From DAOOKJ01 sp035385585 (GTDB lineage: Bacteria; Patescibacteriota; Minisyncoccia; UBA6257): a stretch of 18,911 nt of DNA. The stretch is taken from contig DAOOKJ010000008.1 of NCBI GenBank assembly GCA_035385585.1, positions 1 through 18,911 of the forward strand, written 5' to 3'. Below the pieces are notes generated by a model. The model had not been told where the DNA came from, searched no databases, and saw nothing but the letters and a program-made list of their open reading frames with translations. Positions 12,965 through 18,911 of this stretch are shown here, piece after piece (position 1 is the stretch's first letter; each line of letters starts with the position of its first letter). The translations under genes were made by a program, and so were the position numbers.

Positions 12965-13981
12965 ATGCTTAATCCAGAACTAAAATTAAATCCTGATTTA
13001 TTTTTAGAAAACAGTCAGAAGGCTTTAATGCGCGATGGTTTTGGTCAAGGATTAGTAATTGTAGGCGAAACAAATAAAGAGGTGGTTGCCTTAACCGCTG
13101 ATGTATGTGAATCAGTACGAATGCATTATTTTAGAGATAGATTTCCTGAAAGATTTGTTGAATTAGGAATCGCGGAACAAAATATGATTGGTATTGCTTC
13201 AGGAATGGCTAGTTGCGGGAAGATTCCCATACTTGCAAGTTATGCGGTTTTTTCTCCGGGAAGAAATTGGGAACAAATTAGGACGACAATTTGTTATAAT
13301 GAACAAAAGGTAATTTTAGTTGGCTCACATACCGGGTTAAATGTTGGCGAAGATGGTGCTAGCCATCAAGCATTAGAAGATATTGCCTTAACAAGAGTTT
13401 TACCTTTTATGGCAGTTGTTTCGCCGGCTGATGCCTTGGAAGCAAAAAAAGCGATTATAAAAGCAATTGACTATCCAACCGCAGTGTATCTCCGTTTGGC
13501 CAGAGAAAAATCTTTGGTTCTGACAACCGAAGAAACTCCTTTTGAGATCGGTAAATCTCAAGTTTTTTGGCTTCCAAAAGAAAATTTTTCTCAGATTACT
13601 ATTTTTGCTTGCGGTTTTTTAGTTCAAGAGGCAATTTTGGCAGCGAAAGAATTAGAAGAAGAAAACATAAATATCTGCGTGATTAATAACTCAGCCATTA
13701 AACCTTTAGATAAAGAATTGATTTTGGAATGGGTAAAAAAATCAAAAGTTATTATCACTTTGGAAGAACATCAAATTGCTGGTGGAATGGGAAGTGCTAT
13801 TTCAGAATTTTTATCAGAAAATTATCCAATTAAAATTTATTTTATGGGAATCAAAGATAGTTTTGGCGAATCAGGAAAAGCAGAAGAGTTAATAAAAAAA
13901 TATGAATTAGATAAAGAAAGTATAAAAAAGAAAGTTAAAGAAATTCAGAAAGAGATAGATTCGTCGCTTTACTCCTTGTAA
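12965..13981 (+). CDS. Transketolase, C-terminal (pyrimidine-binding) subunit
   Basis: This is the second half of the split transketolase. The catalytic Glu that activates thiamine is Glu71 in ELGIAEQNMIGIASGMA. The pyrimidine domain also shows YAVFSPGRNWEQIRT and SHTGLNVGEDGASHQALED. The C-terminal transketolase domain (about 205-320) has ITLEEHQIAGGMGSAI and DSFGESGKAEELI. At 338 residues the length is typical. It is encoded directly after the N-subunit, and a terminator hairpin follows the stop codon, so the gap-to-transketolase unit may end here. Confidence 0.95.
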   Translation: MLNPELKLNPDLFLENSQKALMRDGFGQGLVIVGETNKEVVALTADVCESVRMHYFRDRFPERFVELGIAEQNMIGIASGMASCGKIPILASYAVFSPGRNWEQIRTTICYNEQKVILVGSHTGLNVGEDGASHQALEDIALTRVLPFMAVVSPADALEAKKAIIKAIDYPTAVYLRLAREKSLVLTTEETPFEIGKSQVFWLPKENFSQITIFACGFLVQEAILAAKELEEENINICVINNSAIKPLDKELILEWVKKSKVIITLEEHQIAGGMGSAISEFLSENYPIKIYFMGIKDSFGESGKAEELIKKYELDKESIKKKVKEIQKEIDSSLYSL

Positions 13982-14003
13982 TGACAATTTCATTGTTATT
14001 TTT
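13981..14003 (+). terminator. Intrinsic terminator after the transketolase genes
   Basis: ATGACAAT (13981-13988) and ATTGTTAT (13992-13999) form an eight-pair stem with one G-U and a three-base loop. It runs into TTTTT (13999-14003) and starts on the last base of the stop codon. The stem is AT-rich and so weak. Confidence 0.45.
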
Positions 14004-14005
14004 GA

Positions 14006-14065
14006 GTTTCTTGCCCGCCTAAATTCTGCCTTTTTTGAACAAGTGGAAATTTAGGCAAGTGAAAC
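14006..14065 (+). repeat. Imperfect inverted repeat, first copy of a possible palindromic repeat family
   Basis: GCCTAAATT (14017-14025) pairs with AATTTAGGC (14048-14056). The flanks GTTTC (14006-14010) and GAAAC (14061-14065) also pair, with short bulges between. The outer parts CCCGCCTAA and AGGCAAG resemble those of the palindrome at 15071-15099. It fills the gap before the PfkB-family gene, followed by two tandem TTTGACT units (14074-14087). Confidence 0.45.
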
Positions 14066-14102
14066 TTTAAACCTTTGACTTTTGACTTTTAAATCATTTT
14101 CT

Positions 14103-15137
14103 ATGTACGATATTTTAACAATTGGATCCGCTACTCGAGATGGATTTTTTGAAGGAATTCCTTTTGTTTATTTGAAAGACAAAAGGTTTATTACCAAAAG
14201 AGGGATCGGTTTGCCTTTGGGCGCAAAAATTACGGTGCCTGAAGTTTATTTTTTAACTGGTGGCGGAGCAACAAATACGGCTACTACTTTTGCTCGTTTA
14301 GGCTTTAGAACTTTAGCTATTTTTCGGGTAGCGAGAGATGTTTCTGGAGAAACAATTTTAAAAGAAATGATTGAGGAGGGAGTTGATATAAACTTTGTTC
14401 AAATTGATTATCTTAAGCCGACTGCTTATTCAGTAATTTTTTTAACTAAAAATGGCGAAAGAACAATACTTTCTTACAAAGGTTGTTCTCAAAATCTCAG
14501 TAGTTTAGAAATTCCCTTCAATAAAATTAAAACCCAATGGTTATTTTTAGGCTCTTTGGGTAAAGAAAAAAATATTTTAAAAAAGATTCTTTTCTGGGCA
14601 AAAGAAGAAAAAATTAAAATTGCTATTAATCCTTCCAAAAACGAACTTTTATGGTTAAGGAAAAATAAAAAATACCTTTCTTTTTTTGATGTCTTTATTG
14701 TTAACCAAGAAGAAGCTTCCTATCTTACTGCTATTCCCTATCAAAAAGAAAAAGAAATTTTTAAAAAGTTAAATAAATTAGTTTCTGGTGTTGTGGTGAT
14801 GACAAGGGGCAGAAAGGGAGTAGTAGTTTCTGACGGTAAATATATGTATCAAGCCCCAGCTTATTCAAAAGAAAAAGCCAAGGATCATACTGGTGCCGGC
14901 GATGCCTTTTCCTCGGGCTTTATTTCAGTTTTAATGAAAAATAAAAAAATTGACGAGGAGACATTAAAAGAAGCGATTTTTTTCGGCTCTTTAAATGCCA
15001 GTTCTGTGGTTCAATTCTTAGGAGCAAAAAAGGGAATTTTAAATCATTTCGCAGATTTAAAAATTCACCCGCCCAAGTTTTCTAAAAGAAAACTTGGGCA
15101 AGCAAAAAAATTTAAAATTACTAAAACTTTATTATGA
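14103..15137 (+). CDS. PfkB/ribokinase-family carbohydrate kinase
   Basis: This kinase transfers phosphate from ATP to a sugar, sugar phosphate or nucleoside. The PfkB signatures are the glycine-rich TGGGATNTATTFARLG near residue 50 and DHTGAGDAFSSGF at 261-273, where Asp267 is the expected catalytic base. The usual DTTGAGD reads DHTGAGD. VVMTRGRKGVVVSDG is also typical. The substrate cannot be read from the sequence. The position beside aldolase and transketolase suggests a sugar phosphate, perhaps fructose 6-phosphate or sedoheptulose 7-phosphate (inference). The ATG at 14103 is preferred over an in-frame TTG at 14082 because MYDILTIGSATRD matches the family start. The last 25 or so residues (HPPKFSKRKLGQAKKF onward) lie outside the domain and are partly encoded by a perfect palindrome. 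The stop overlaps the aldolase start (ATGA). Confidence 0.88.
   Translation: MYDILTIGSATRDGFFEGIPFVYLKDKRFITKRGIGLPLGAKITVPEVYFLTGGGATNTATTFARLGFRTLAIFRVARDVSGETILKEMIEEGVDINFVQIDYLKPTAYSVIFLTKNGERTILSYKGCSQNLSSLEIPFNKIKTQWLFLGSLGKEKNILKKILFWAKEEKIKIAINPSKNELLWLRKNKKYLSFFDVFIVNQEEASYLTAIPYQKEKEIFKKLNKLVSGVVVMTRGRKGVVVSDGKYMYQAPAYSKEKAKDHTGAGDAFSSGFISVLMKNKKIDEETLKEAIFFGSLNASSVVQFLGAKKGILNHFADLKIHPPKFSKRKLGQAKKFKITKTLL
15071..15099 (+). repeat. Perfect palindrome in the 3' end of the PfkB-family gene
   Basis: GCCCAAGTTTTCT (15071-15083) and AGAAAACTTGGGC (15087-15099) form a 13-pair perfect stem with an AAA loop. No T-tract follows. It encodes part of the tail PPKFSKRKLGQA and lies 35 bases before the aldolase ATG. 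The edges CCCGCC and GGGCAAG resemble the inverted repeat at 14006-14065. Confidence 0.6.
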
Positions 15138-15904
15138 AAAATTATCTTTTTCCTTTTTTAAAAAATGGAAAGGCATTCTTTTTAGCTTATGACCATGGTT
15201 TTGAACATGGGGCAGGTGATTTTAATGAAAAGAATTTAGACCCAGAATATATTTTGGATTTGGCAGTTAAAGGTGGTTTTACTGGCATCGTTCTTCAAAA
15301 AGGGATAGCAGAAAAGTATTATTTTAATTCATCCTATCAAAAGAAAGTACCCTTAATTTTAAAATTGAATGGCAAAACTAATCTTCTTTTAGAAGAAGAG
15401 CCCTATGCCGCAATTAATTGTTCGGTTGAATATGCCAAGAAATTAGGAGCTCAAGCAGTGGGCTACACCATTTATTTAGGGAGTAAATTTGAAGCAAAAA
15501 TGTTTGAGGATTTTGGTCAGATTCAGGAAAAAGCTCATAACTTAGATATGGCGGCTATTCTTTGGACTTATCCCAAGCAAGGTTTTGAAAACGACCATAA
15601 AATTACGGAATATGCTGGAAGAATTGGTTTGGAATTAGGCGCGGATATCATTAAATTAAAGTATTTTGGAGATAAGAAAAATTTTAAGCAAGCGATAAAA
15701 TTAGCCGGCAAAACAAAAGTTGTTTTATCAGGCGGTCAAAAATTAGATGAAGAAAAGTTTTTGGCAGTTGTAAGTGAAGTAATGGAATTAGGAGCAATTG
15801 GAGTGGCAGTTGGTAGAAATGTTTGGCAAAGAGAAAACCCTTTAGAGATAACAGAAAAACTTAGAAAACTTGTTTTGGATTCACCTCGCACCTTTAGGAC
15901 ATAA
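15134..15904 (+). CDS. Class I fructose-bisphosphate aldolase, DhnA/FbaB (archaeal) type
   Basis: This Schiff-base aldolase cleaves fructose 1,6-bisphosphate to dihydroxyacetone phosphate and glyceraldehyde 3-phosphate, or makes it; relatives also accept sedoheptulose 1,7-bisphosphate. The family landmarks are FLAYDHGFEHG near residue 17, GIVLQKGIAEKY, AVGYTIYLGS, ADIIKLKYFG with the Schiff-base lysine region (Lys174/Lys176), VVLSGG, and the phosphate-binding GAIGVAVGRNVWQREN. The length of 256 residues fits. Its start overlaps the PfkB-family stop by four bases, so the two should be co-translated. No class II aldolase or phosphofructokinase A is in the window. A terminator-like hairpin and the rplY promoter follow. 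Confidence 0.93.
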   Translation: MKNYLFPFLKNGKAFFLAYDHGFEHGAGDFNEKNLDPEYILDLAVKGGFTGIVLQKGIAEKYYFNSSYQKKVPLILKLNGKTNLLLEEEPYAAINCSVEYAKKLGAQAVGYTIYLGSKFEAKMFEDFGQIQEKAHNLDMAAILWTYPKQGFENDHKITEYAGRIGLELGADIIKLKYFGDKKNFKQAIKLAGKTKVVLSGGQKLDEEKFLAVVSEVMELGAIGVAVGRNVWQRENPLEITEKLRKLVLDSPRTFRT

Positions 15905-15924
15905 ATACTGAGGGTATATTTGAT

Positions 15925-15959
15925 AAAATCAATCTCCTAAAAGTGCAGGGTTGATTTTT
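15925..15959 (+). terminator. Terminator-like hairpin after the aldolase, overlapping the rplY promoter
   Basis: AAAATCAA (15925-15932) pairs with TTGATTTT (15951-15958), with an inner CCT/AGG, and continues in a T. The 3' arm is also the -35 region of the rplY promoter. The stem is AT-rich, so the call is tentative. Confidence 0.35.
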
Positions 15960-15979
15960 GCGCCGATTTTTGCTAAAAT
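15951..15979 (+). promoter_or_regulatory. Promoter of rplY giving a leaderless or nearly leaderless mRNA
   Basis: TTGATT (15951-15956) and TAAAAT (15974-15979) are 17 bases apart, with TGC before the -10 box (extended -10). The predicted start near 15986 is one to three bases before the ATG at 15988, and no Shine-Dalgarno sequence can exist on such a transcript. Confidence 0.65.
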
Positions 15980-15987
15980 GAGAAACT

Positions 15988-16686
15988 ATGGATAATTTAA
16001 CCCTGAAAACAAAAAAAAGAGAAGTTTTTGGCAAAAAGAATAAAGTCCTGAGAGAAAAAGGAATAATTCCAGCTGTTCTATATGGTAAACAAATTGAATC
16101 AATTGCCTTAGAAGTAAATCTTAAAGATTTTGAGGAAATTTTTAAGCAAACCGGAGAAACCGATATCTTTAATTTAGAAATTGAAGGGGAAAAAAAATCA
16201 AGAAATGTAATAGTTCAGGAAGTGAAAAGACATTTTCTAAAAAACTGGCCGATTCATATAGATTTTTATGAGGTTGAGATGGATAAGCCAATTACTACTC
16301 CTGTACCGATCACTTTAGTTGGGGAATCACCAGCTGTAAAAACTGGAGGGATTTTAATCCAATCAATGGACGAAATAGAAATTGAGGCCTTACCGAAAGA
16401 TATTCCTCACGAGATTACGGTTGATGTGACTTTGTTAACAGAGATTGGCCAGACTATTTATGTTAAGGATTTAAAGTTAAAAGACGGAGTTAAAGTCAAG
16501 GTAGATTTAAATACGCCGGTGGCAACTATTAGTGCACCAATTTCTGAAGAAGAATTAGAAAAAGAATTGGGCAGAGTAAAGGCAGCCGAAGAAGTAGAAA
16601 TAAGCGGCGCTAAAGAAGAAAAAGAAGAAGAGGTAAAAGAAGAAGGAGCAAAACCAGAAGAAGAAAAAACAGAAAAACCCAAATAA
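15988..16686 (+). CDS. rplY: 50S ribosomal protein L25, long (Ctc/TL5) form
   Basis: L25 binds 5S rRNA in the large ribosomal subunit. The N-terminal domain (about 1-95) has REVFGKKNKVLREKGIIPAVLYG and HIDFYEV. The C-terminal Ctc/TL5 domain (about 97-190) has TPVPITLVGESPAVKTGG and IEIEALPKDIPHEITVDVTLL. The last 40 residues are a glutamate/lysine-rich low-complexity tail like that of S16 in this window. At 232 residues it is the long form. The start is set by the family N-terminus and agrees with the leaderless promoter. The next gene begins two bases after the stop, so expression is linked to a cell-wall enzyme. Confidence 0.95.
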   Translation: MDNLTLKTKKREVFGKKNKVLREKGIIPAVLYGKQIESIALEVNLKDFEEIFKQTGETDIFNLEIEGEKKSRNVIVQEVKRHFLKNWPIHIDFYEVEMDKPITTPVPITLVGESPAVKTGGILIQSMDEIEIEALPKDIPHEITVDVTLLTEIGQTIYVKDLKLKDGVKVKVDLNTPVATISAPISEEELEKELGRVKAAEEVEISGAKEEKEEEVKEEGAKPEEEKTEKPK

Positions 16687-16688
16687 AT

Positions 16689-18197
16689 ATGAATATAAAA
16701 TATTTAGAAAGACAAAAAATAGAAGATATTCGAAAGACATTAATTAATAGCAAGATTTTTATTAAAGAAAAAAGAGAATTTAAAAAGAAAGTAAATCATT
16801 TTGTTGCCAATGAAGCAATAAAATTCATTTCATTATTTCTTTTAATTAGTTTTCTCGTTTTAAATTTAGGCACTTCAGTAAACGCCCCGATTTTTCTATC
16901 ATCTTTCTCTTCAAAAGAAGCAATTGCTTTATATGACGAAGAGAAAGTAAAATTAGAAAAAGAATTAGAGGAGATTGAAAAAGAAATCGCTGCCTATGAA
17001 AAGGTTGTTGCCCAAACTCAAAAAGAAAAAATAACTCTTCAAAATAAAATTAAGGAATTAAAAAACAAAGCCGAACAATTAACCTTAAAAATCAAGCAGA
17101 CAAATATAAATTTAGACTATTTAAAAATTAGAATTGAAGATACCACTAATTCAATAAACCAAACTATTAGTAAAATTGAGAAGACGAAAGAAAATCTAAA
17201 AAATACTCTTTTGTCTTTTTACCATTTAAAACAGTATTCCACCTTAGAGATTATTTTGGCTAATAATGAAATTAGTGAATTTTTTGATTACTTGAATGCT
17301 GTCAATTTATTACAAGAGAAAATTCAAGCTAATATTCAAGAATTAGAAGAGTTAGAAAATACTCTAAGCCAGCAAAAACAAAAATTAGATGCTGACGTGG
17401 AGGAAACTCAAAAAATGTTGGCAATGCAATTATTACAAAAACAAGATTTGGATAAAAATCAAAAAGAAAACGCTACTCTTTTAGAAGTCACCAAGGGCAA
17501 TGAAGAAAAATATCAGCAATTACTTTCAAGTTCACGGCAAAAGGCGAATGAAATCAGACAGAGGCTTTATGAACTAATCGGAGTAAAAACTCAGGTAACT
17601 TTTGGCGAAGCATTGGATATTGCAGAATGGGTTTCGTCAAAAACAGGTATTCGGCCAGCTTTTCTTTTAGCCGTGATCACTCAAGAGTCAAATTTAGGTA
17701 AAAATGTTGGAACTTGTAATCGGCCAGGAGATCCTTATAACAAAAGTTGGCGTCAGGTAATGAAACCAAGTCAGCACGAGGCATTTTTAAAAATTACAAG
17801 TGAGTTAGGACTTGATCCAGATACCACTCCTGTTTCTTGTCCTATTAATGATCCAAAAAGAGGATTAATTGCCGGGAAAAATAGCTGGGGCGGAGCAATG
17901 GGGCCAGCCCAATTCATTCCCACTACTTGGCTTACTTACGCTCCAAAAGTAAAACAAATCACTGGCAAAGCAGTTGCCAATCCTTGGGATGTAAGGGATT
18001 CTTTTCTCGCTGCTGCTTTATATCTTACAAACTATGGGGCTAATAAAAAGACCAGAGACAGCGAATGGCGGGCAGCCTTAATTTATTTTTCCGGTTCAGT
18101 TAATACCAAGTATAGTTTTTACGCTGACAGTGTCTTGGCAATTGCCGATAGATATGAATCAGATATTGCCACTTTAAATCAGGTTGCTTCTCGCTAA
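16689..18197 (+). CDS. Coiled-coil (EnvC/PcsB-like) and lytic transglycosylase fusion protein
   Basis: A basic N-terminus (1-44) leads to a single membrane segment (about 45-62). A long coiled coil follows (about 78-300), with a central STLEIILANNEISEFFDYLNAVNLL segment of the kind seen in the EnvC/PcsB/CwlO regulator domains that respond to FtsEX. The C-terminal domain (about 305-490) is a lytic transglycosylase of SLT/MltB type: the catalytic Glu is Glu333 in AVITQESNLG, and GGAMGPAQFIPTTW (about 399-412) matches the MltB-type motif. Such enzymes cleave peptidoglycan between MurNAc and GlcNAc. In the known FtsEX-linked proteins the coiled coil is joined to, or works with, M23, NlpC/P60, CHAP or amidase domains, so this pairing is uncommon. 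A role in cell separation is inferred. It lies between rplY and rpsR. Confidence 0.87.
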   Translation: MNIKYLERQKIEDIRKTLINSKIFIKEKREFKKKVNHFVANEAIKFISLFLLISFLVLNLGTSVNAPIFLSSFSSKEAIALYDEEKVKLEKELEEIEKEIAAYEKVVAQTQKEKITLQNKIKELKNKAEQLTLKIKQTNINLDYLKIRIEDTTNSINQTISKIEKTKENLKNTLLSFYHLKQYSTLEIILANNEISEFFDYLNAVNLLQEKIQANIQELEELENTLSQQKQKLDADVEETQKMLAMQLLQKQDLDKNQKENATLLEVTKGNEEKYQQLLSSSRQKANEIRQRLYELIGVKTQVTFGEALDIAEWVSSKTGIRPAFLLAVITQESNLGKNVGTCNRPGDPYNKSWRQVMKPSQHEAFLKITSELGLDPDTTPVSCPINDPKRGLIAGKNSWGGAMGPAQFIPTTWLTYAPKVKQITGKAVANPWDVRDSFLAAALYLTNYGANKKTRDSEWRAALIYFSGSVNTKYSFYADSVLAIADRYESDIATLNQVASR

Positions 18198-18212
18198 AAT
18201 TAAAAACATTTT

Positions 18213-18413
18213 ATGGCTCAATGTTATTTTTGTCTTCATAATACTAAAGAAATAGATTATAAAGACACACAAACCTTAAAACGTTTTCTTTCTGGACAAA
18301 TGAAAATTTATCCCAGAAGAAAGACAAATCTTTGCGCCAAGCATCAGAGACAGCTAAAAAAAGCCGTCAAAAGAGCGCGAGTTTTAGGACTTTTGCCTTT
18401 TGTCATCCGTTAA
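18213..18413 (+). CDS. rpsR: 30S ribosomal protein S18, zinc-binding form
   Basis: S18 is a small-subunit protein next to S6 and S11. The body DYKDTQTLKRFLSGQMKIYPRRKTNLCAKHQRQLKKAVKRAR is typical S18, and the 66-residue length is normal. C4/C7 and C41/H44 make a CxxC...CxxH set that should bind zinc; many S18 proteins lack it. It stands without the usual rpsF and ssb neighbours. It begins 15 bases after the transglycosylase gene, without a Shine-Dalgarno sequence, and is followed at four bases by the YkuK-like gene. Confidence 0.95.
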   Translation: MAQCYFCLHNTKEIDYKDTQTLKRFLSGQMKIYPRRKTNLCAKHQRQLKKAVKRARVLGLLPFVIR

Positions 18414-18417
18414 TATA

Positions 18418-18891
18418 ATGGAAAAATTTTATTCGCCAACCGGAAAAGTTTTTACCCAGAAAACTCTCTTAGAAGAGATTATTTTTTATATTAAATCTGA
18501 CCTTCGGTCAAAATACAAAATTATTATTGGCACTGATTCTAGCAATCATGAAACAACAGATTTTGTCAGTGCGATTGTTGTTTATCGGGTTGGCCATGGC
18601 GGAAGGTTTTTCTGGAAAAGAATCAAAGATTCTAAAAAACAAATGGTTTTAAGAGAAAGAATTTATCAAGAGGTAATGATGTCTTTAAATTTGGCGGAGA
18701 ATCTTTTAAAAGAACTTTCTCTAAATAAAGAAATAGATTTTAATTTCGAAATCCATGTTGATATTGGTTCAAACGGCGAAACAAGAGAAATGCTTCAAGA
18801 AATTATTGGCATGGTTAAAGGTTCTGGTTATGAAGTCAAAACAAAACCAGAATCCTACGGCGCCTCAAAAGTAGCAGATAGATATACATAA
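18418..18891 (+). CDS. YkuK/DUF458-family RNase H-like protein
   Basis: The protein matches the DUF458 (YkuK) family. A short F-x-x-x-T start is followed by KYKIIIGTDSS (33-42), FVSAIVVYRVGHGGRFFWKRI, FEIHVDIG (near 116-123), then EIIGMVKGSGYEVKTKPESYGASKVADRYT, the conserved ending. The family is predicted to have an RNase H-like fold, with the Asp of GTDS and the Asp of HVDIG as likely metal ligands; the biological role is unknown. The ATG at 18418 is preferred over an in-frame TTG at 18400 that lies inside rpsR. At 157 residues it seems complete, ending in TAA. Its placement after a ribosomal protein gene hints at RNA-related work, but this is inference. Confidence 0.88.
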   Translation: MEKFYSPTGKVFTQKTLLEEIIFYIKSDLRSKYKIIIGTDSSNHETTDFVSAIVVYRVGHGGRFFWKRIKDSKKQMVLRERIYQEVMMSLNLAENLLKELSLNKEIDFNFEIHVDIGSNGETREMLQEIIGMVKGSGYEVKTKPESYGASKVADRYT

Positions 18892-18911
18892 AAATAAATC
18901 AAAAGTCAAAA

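Noticed and set aside
14082..14102. Upstream TTG start for the PfkB-family kinase
   Set aside because: The ATG at 14103 gives the family N-terminus; the TTG falls in the TTTGACT tandem units.
1..18911. Recoding of UGA as glycine, as in Gracilibacteria
   Set aside because: TGA ends rpsP, rpmB, the large secreted protein and the PfkB-family gene at the expected positions, and none occurs inside conserved domains.
1..18911. Defence island, prophage, transposon or CRISPR array
   Set aside because: No integrase, transposase, phage, nuclease-system or spaced direct-repeat signature was found; the content is housekeeping and surface genes.

Overview
The window reads as a compact chromosomal segment of a small-genome, AT-rich bacterium, most likely a member of the Candidate Phyla Radiation (Patescibacteria, Parcubacteria-like). 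The evidence is strong A/T bias, very short gaps, lysine/glutamate-rich tails on ribosomal proteins, zinc-binding forms of L28 and S18, threonine-rich secreted proteins with lamin-tail domains, and a lower-glycolysis plus pentose-phosphate gene set. TGA ends several genes, so the code is standard and not the UGA-glycine code of Gracilibacteria. All convincing genes lie on the + strand. No phage, insertion sequence, CRISPR array, tRNA or rRNA was seen.

Layout. 1-983: the 3' part of a CAP-domain surface protein, cut by the window edge. 985-1926: rpsP (S16), a 339-base intergenic region with two strong promoters and two strongly structured RNA elements, then rpmB (L28). 1961-5978: a small membrane-anchored unknown protein and a 1151-residue secreted protein combining a zinc phospholipase C/P1-nuclease-like domain with two lamin-tail domains; a terminator hairpin encloses the start codon of the second gene. 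6033-9774: tyrS, then a membrane-anchored thioredoxin-fold protein, a glutaredoxin, a SpoU-type RNA methyltransferase and a membrane-anchored DJ-1/PfpI protein.

9805-15904 is a carbon-metabolism block: gap, rpiB, an rpe-like gene, split transketolase (N and C subunits), a PfkB-family kinase and a class I (DhnA-type) fructose-bisphosphate aldolase. Together these interconvert triose, tetrose, pentose, hexose and heptose phosphates and feed glyceraldehyde 3-phosphate into lower glycolysis. No transaldolase is in the block. The kinase-aldolase pair could in principle replace it through sedoheptulose 1,7-bisphosphate, but this is inference. 15925-18891: rplY (L25) with a near-leaderless promoter, a coiled-coil/lytic transglycosylase fusion, rpsR (S18) and a YkuK/DUF458 RNase H-like protein.

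The most unusual signals are non-coding: the 1395-1709 RNA region with two mutually exclusive long helices in the first element; leaderless-looking promoters before tyrS and rplY; a terminator wrapped around a start codon; a terminator-like hairpin inside a conserved motif of the methyltransferase; and two related palindromes around the PfkB gene. All family calls come from reading motifs by eye; no database search was possible.
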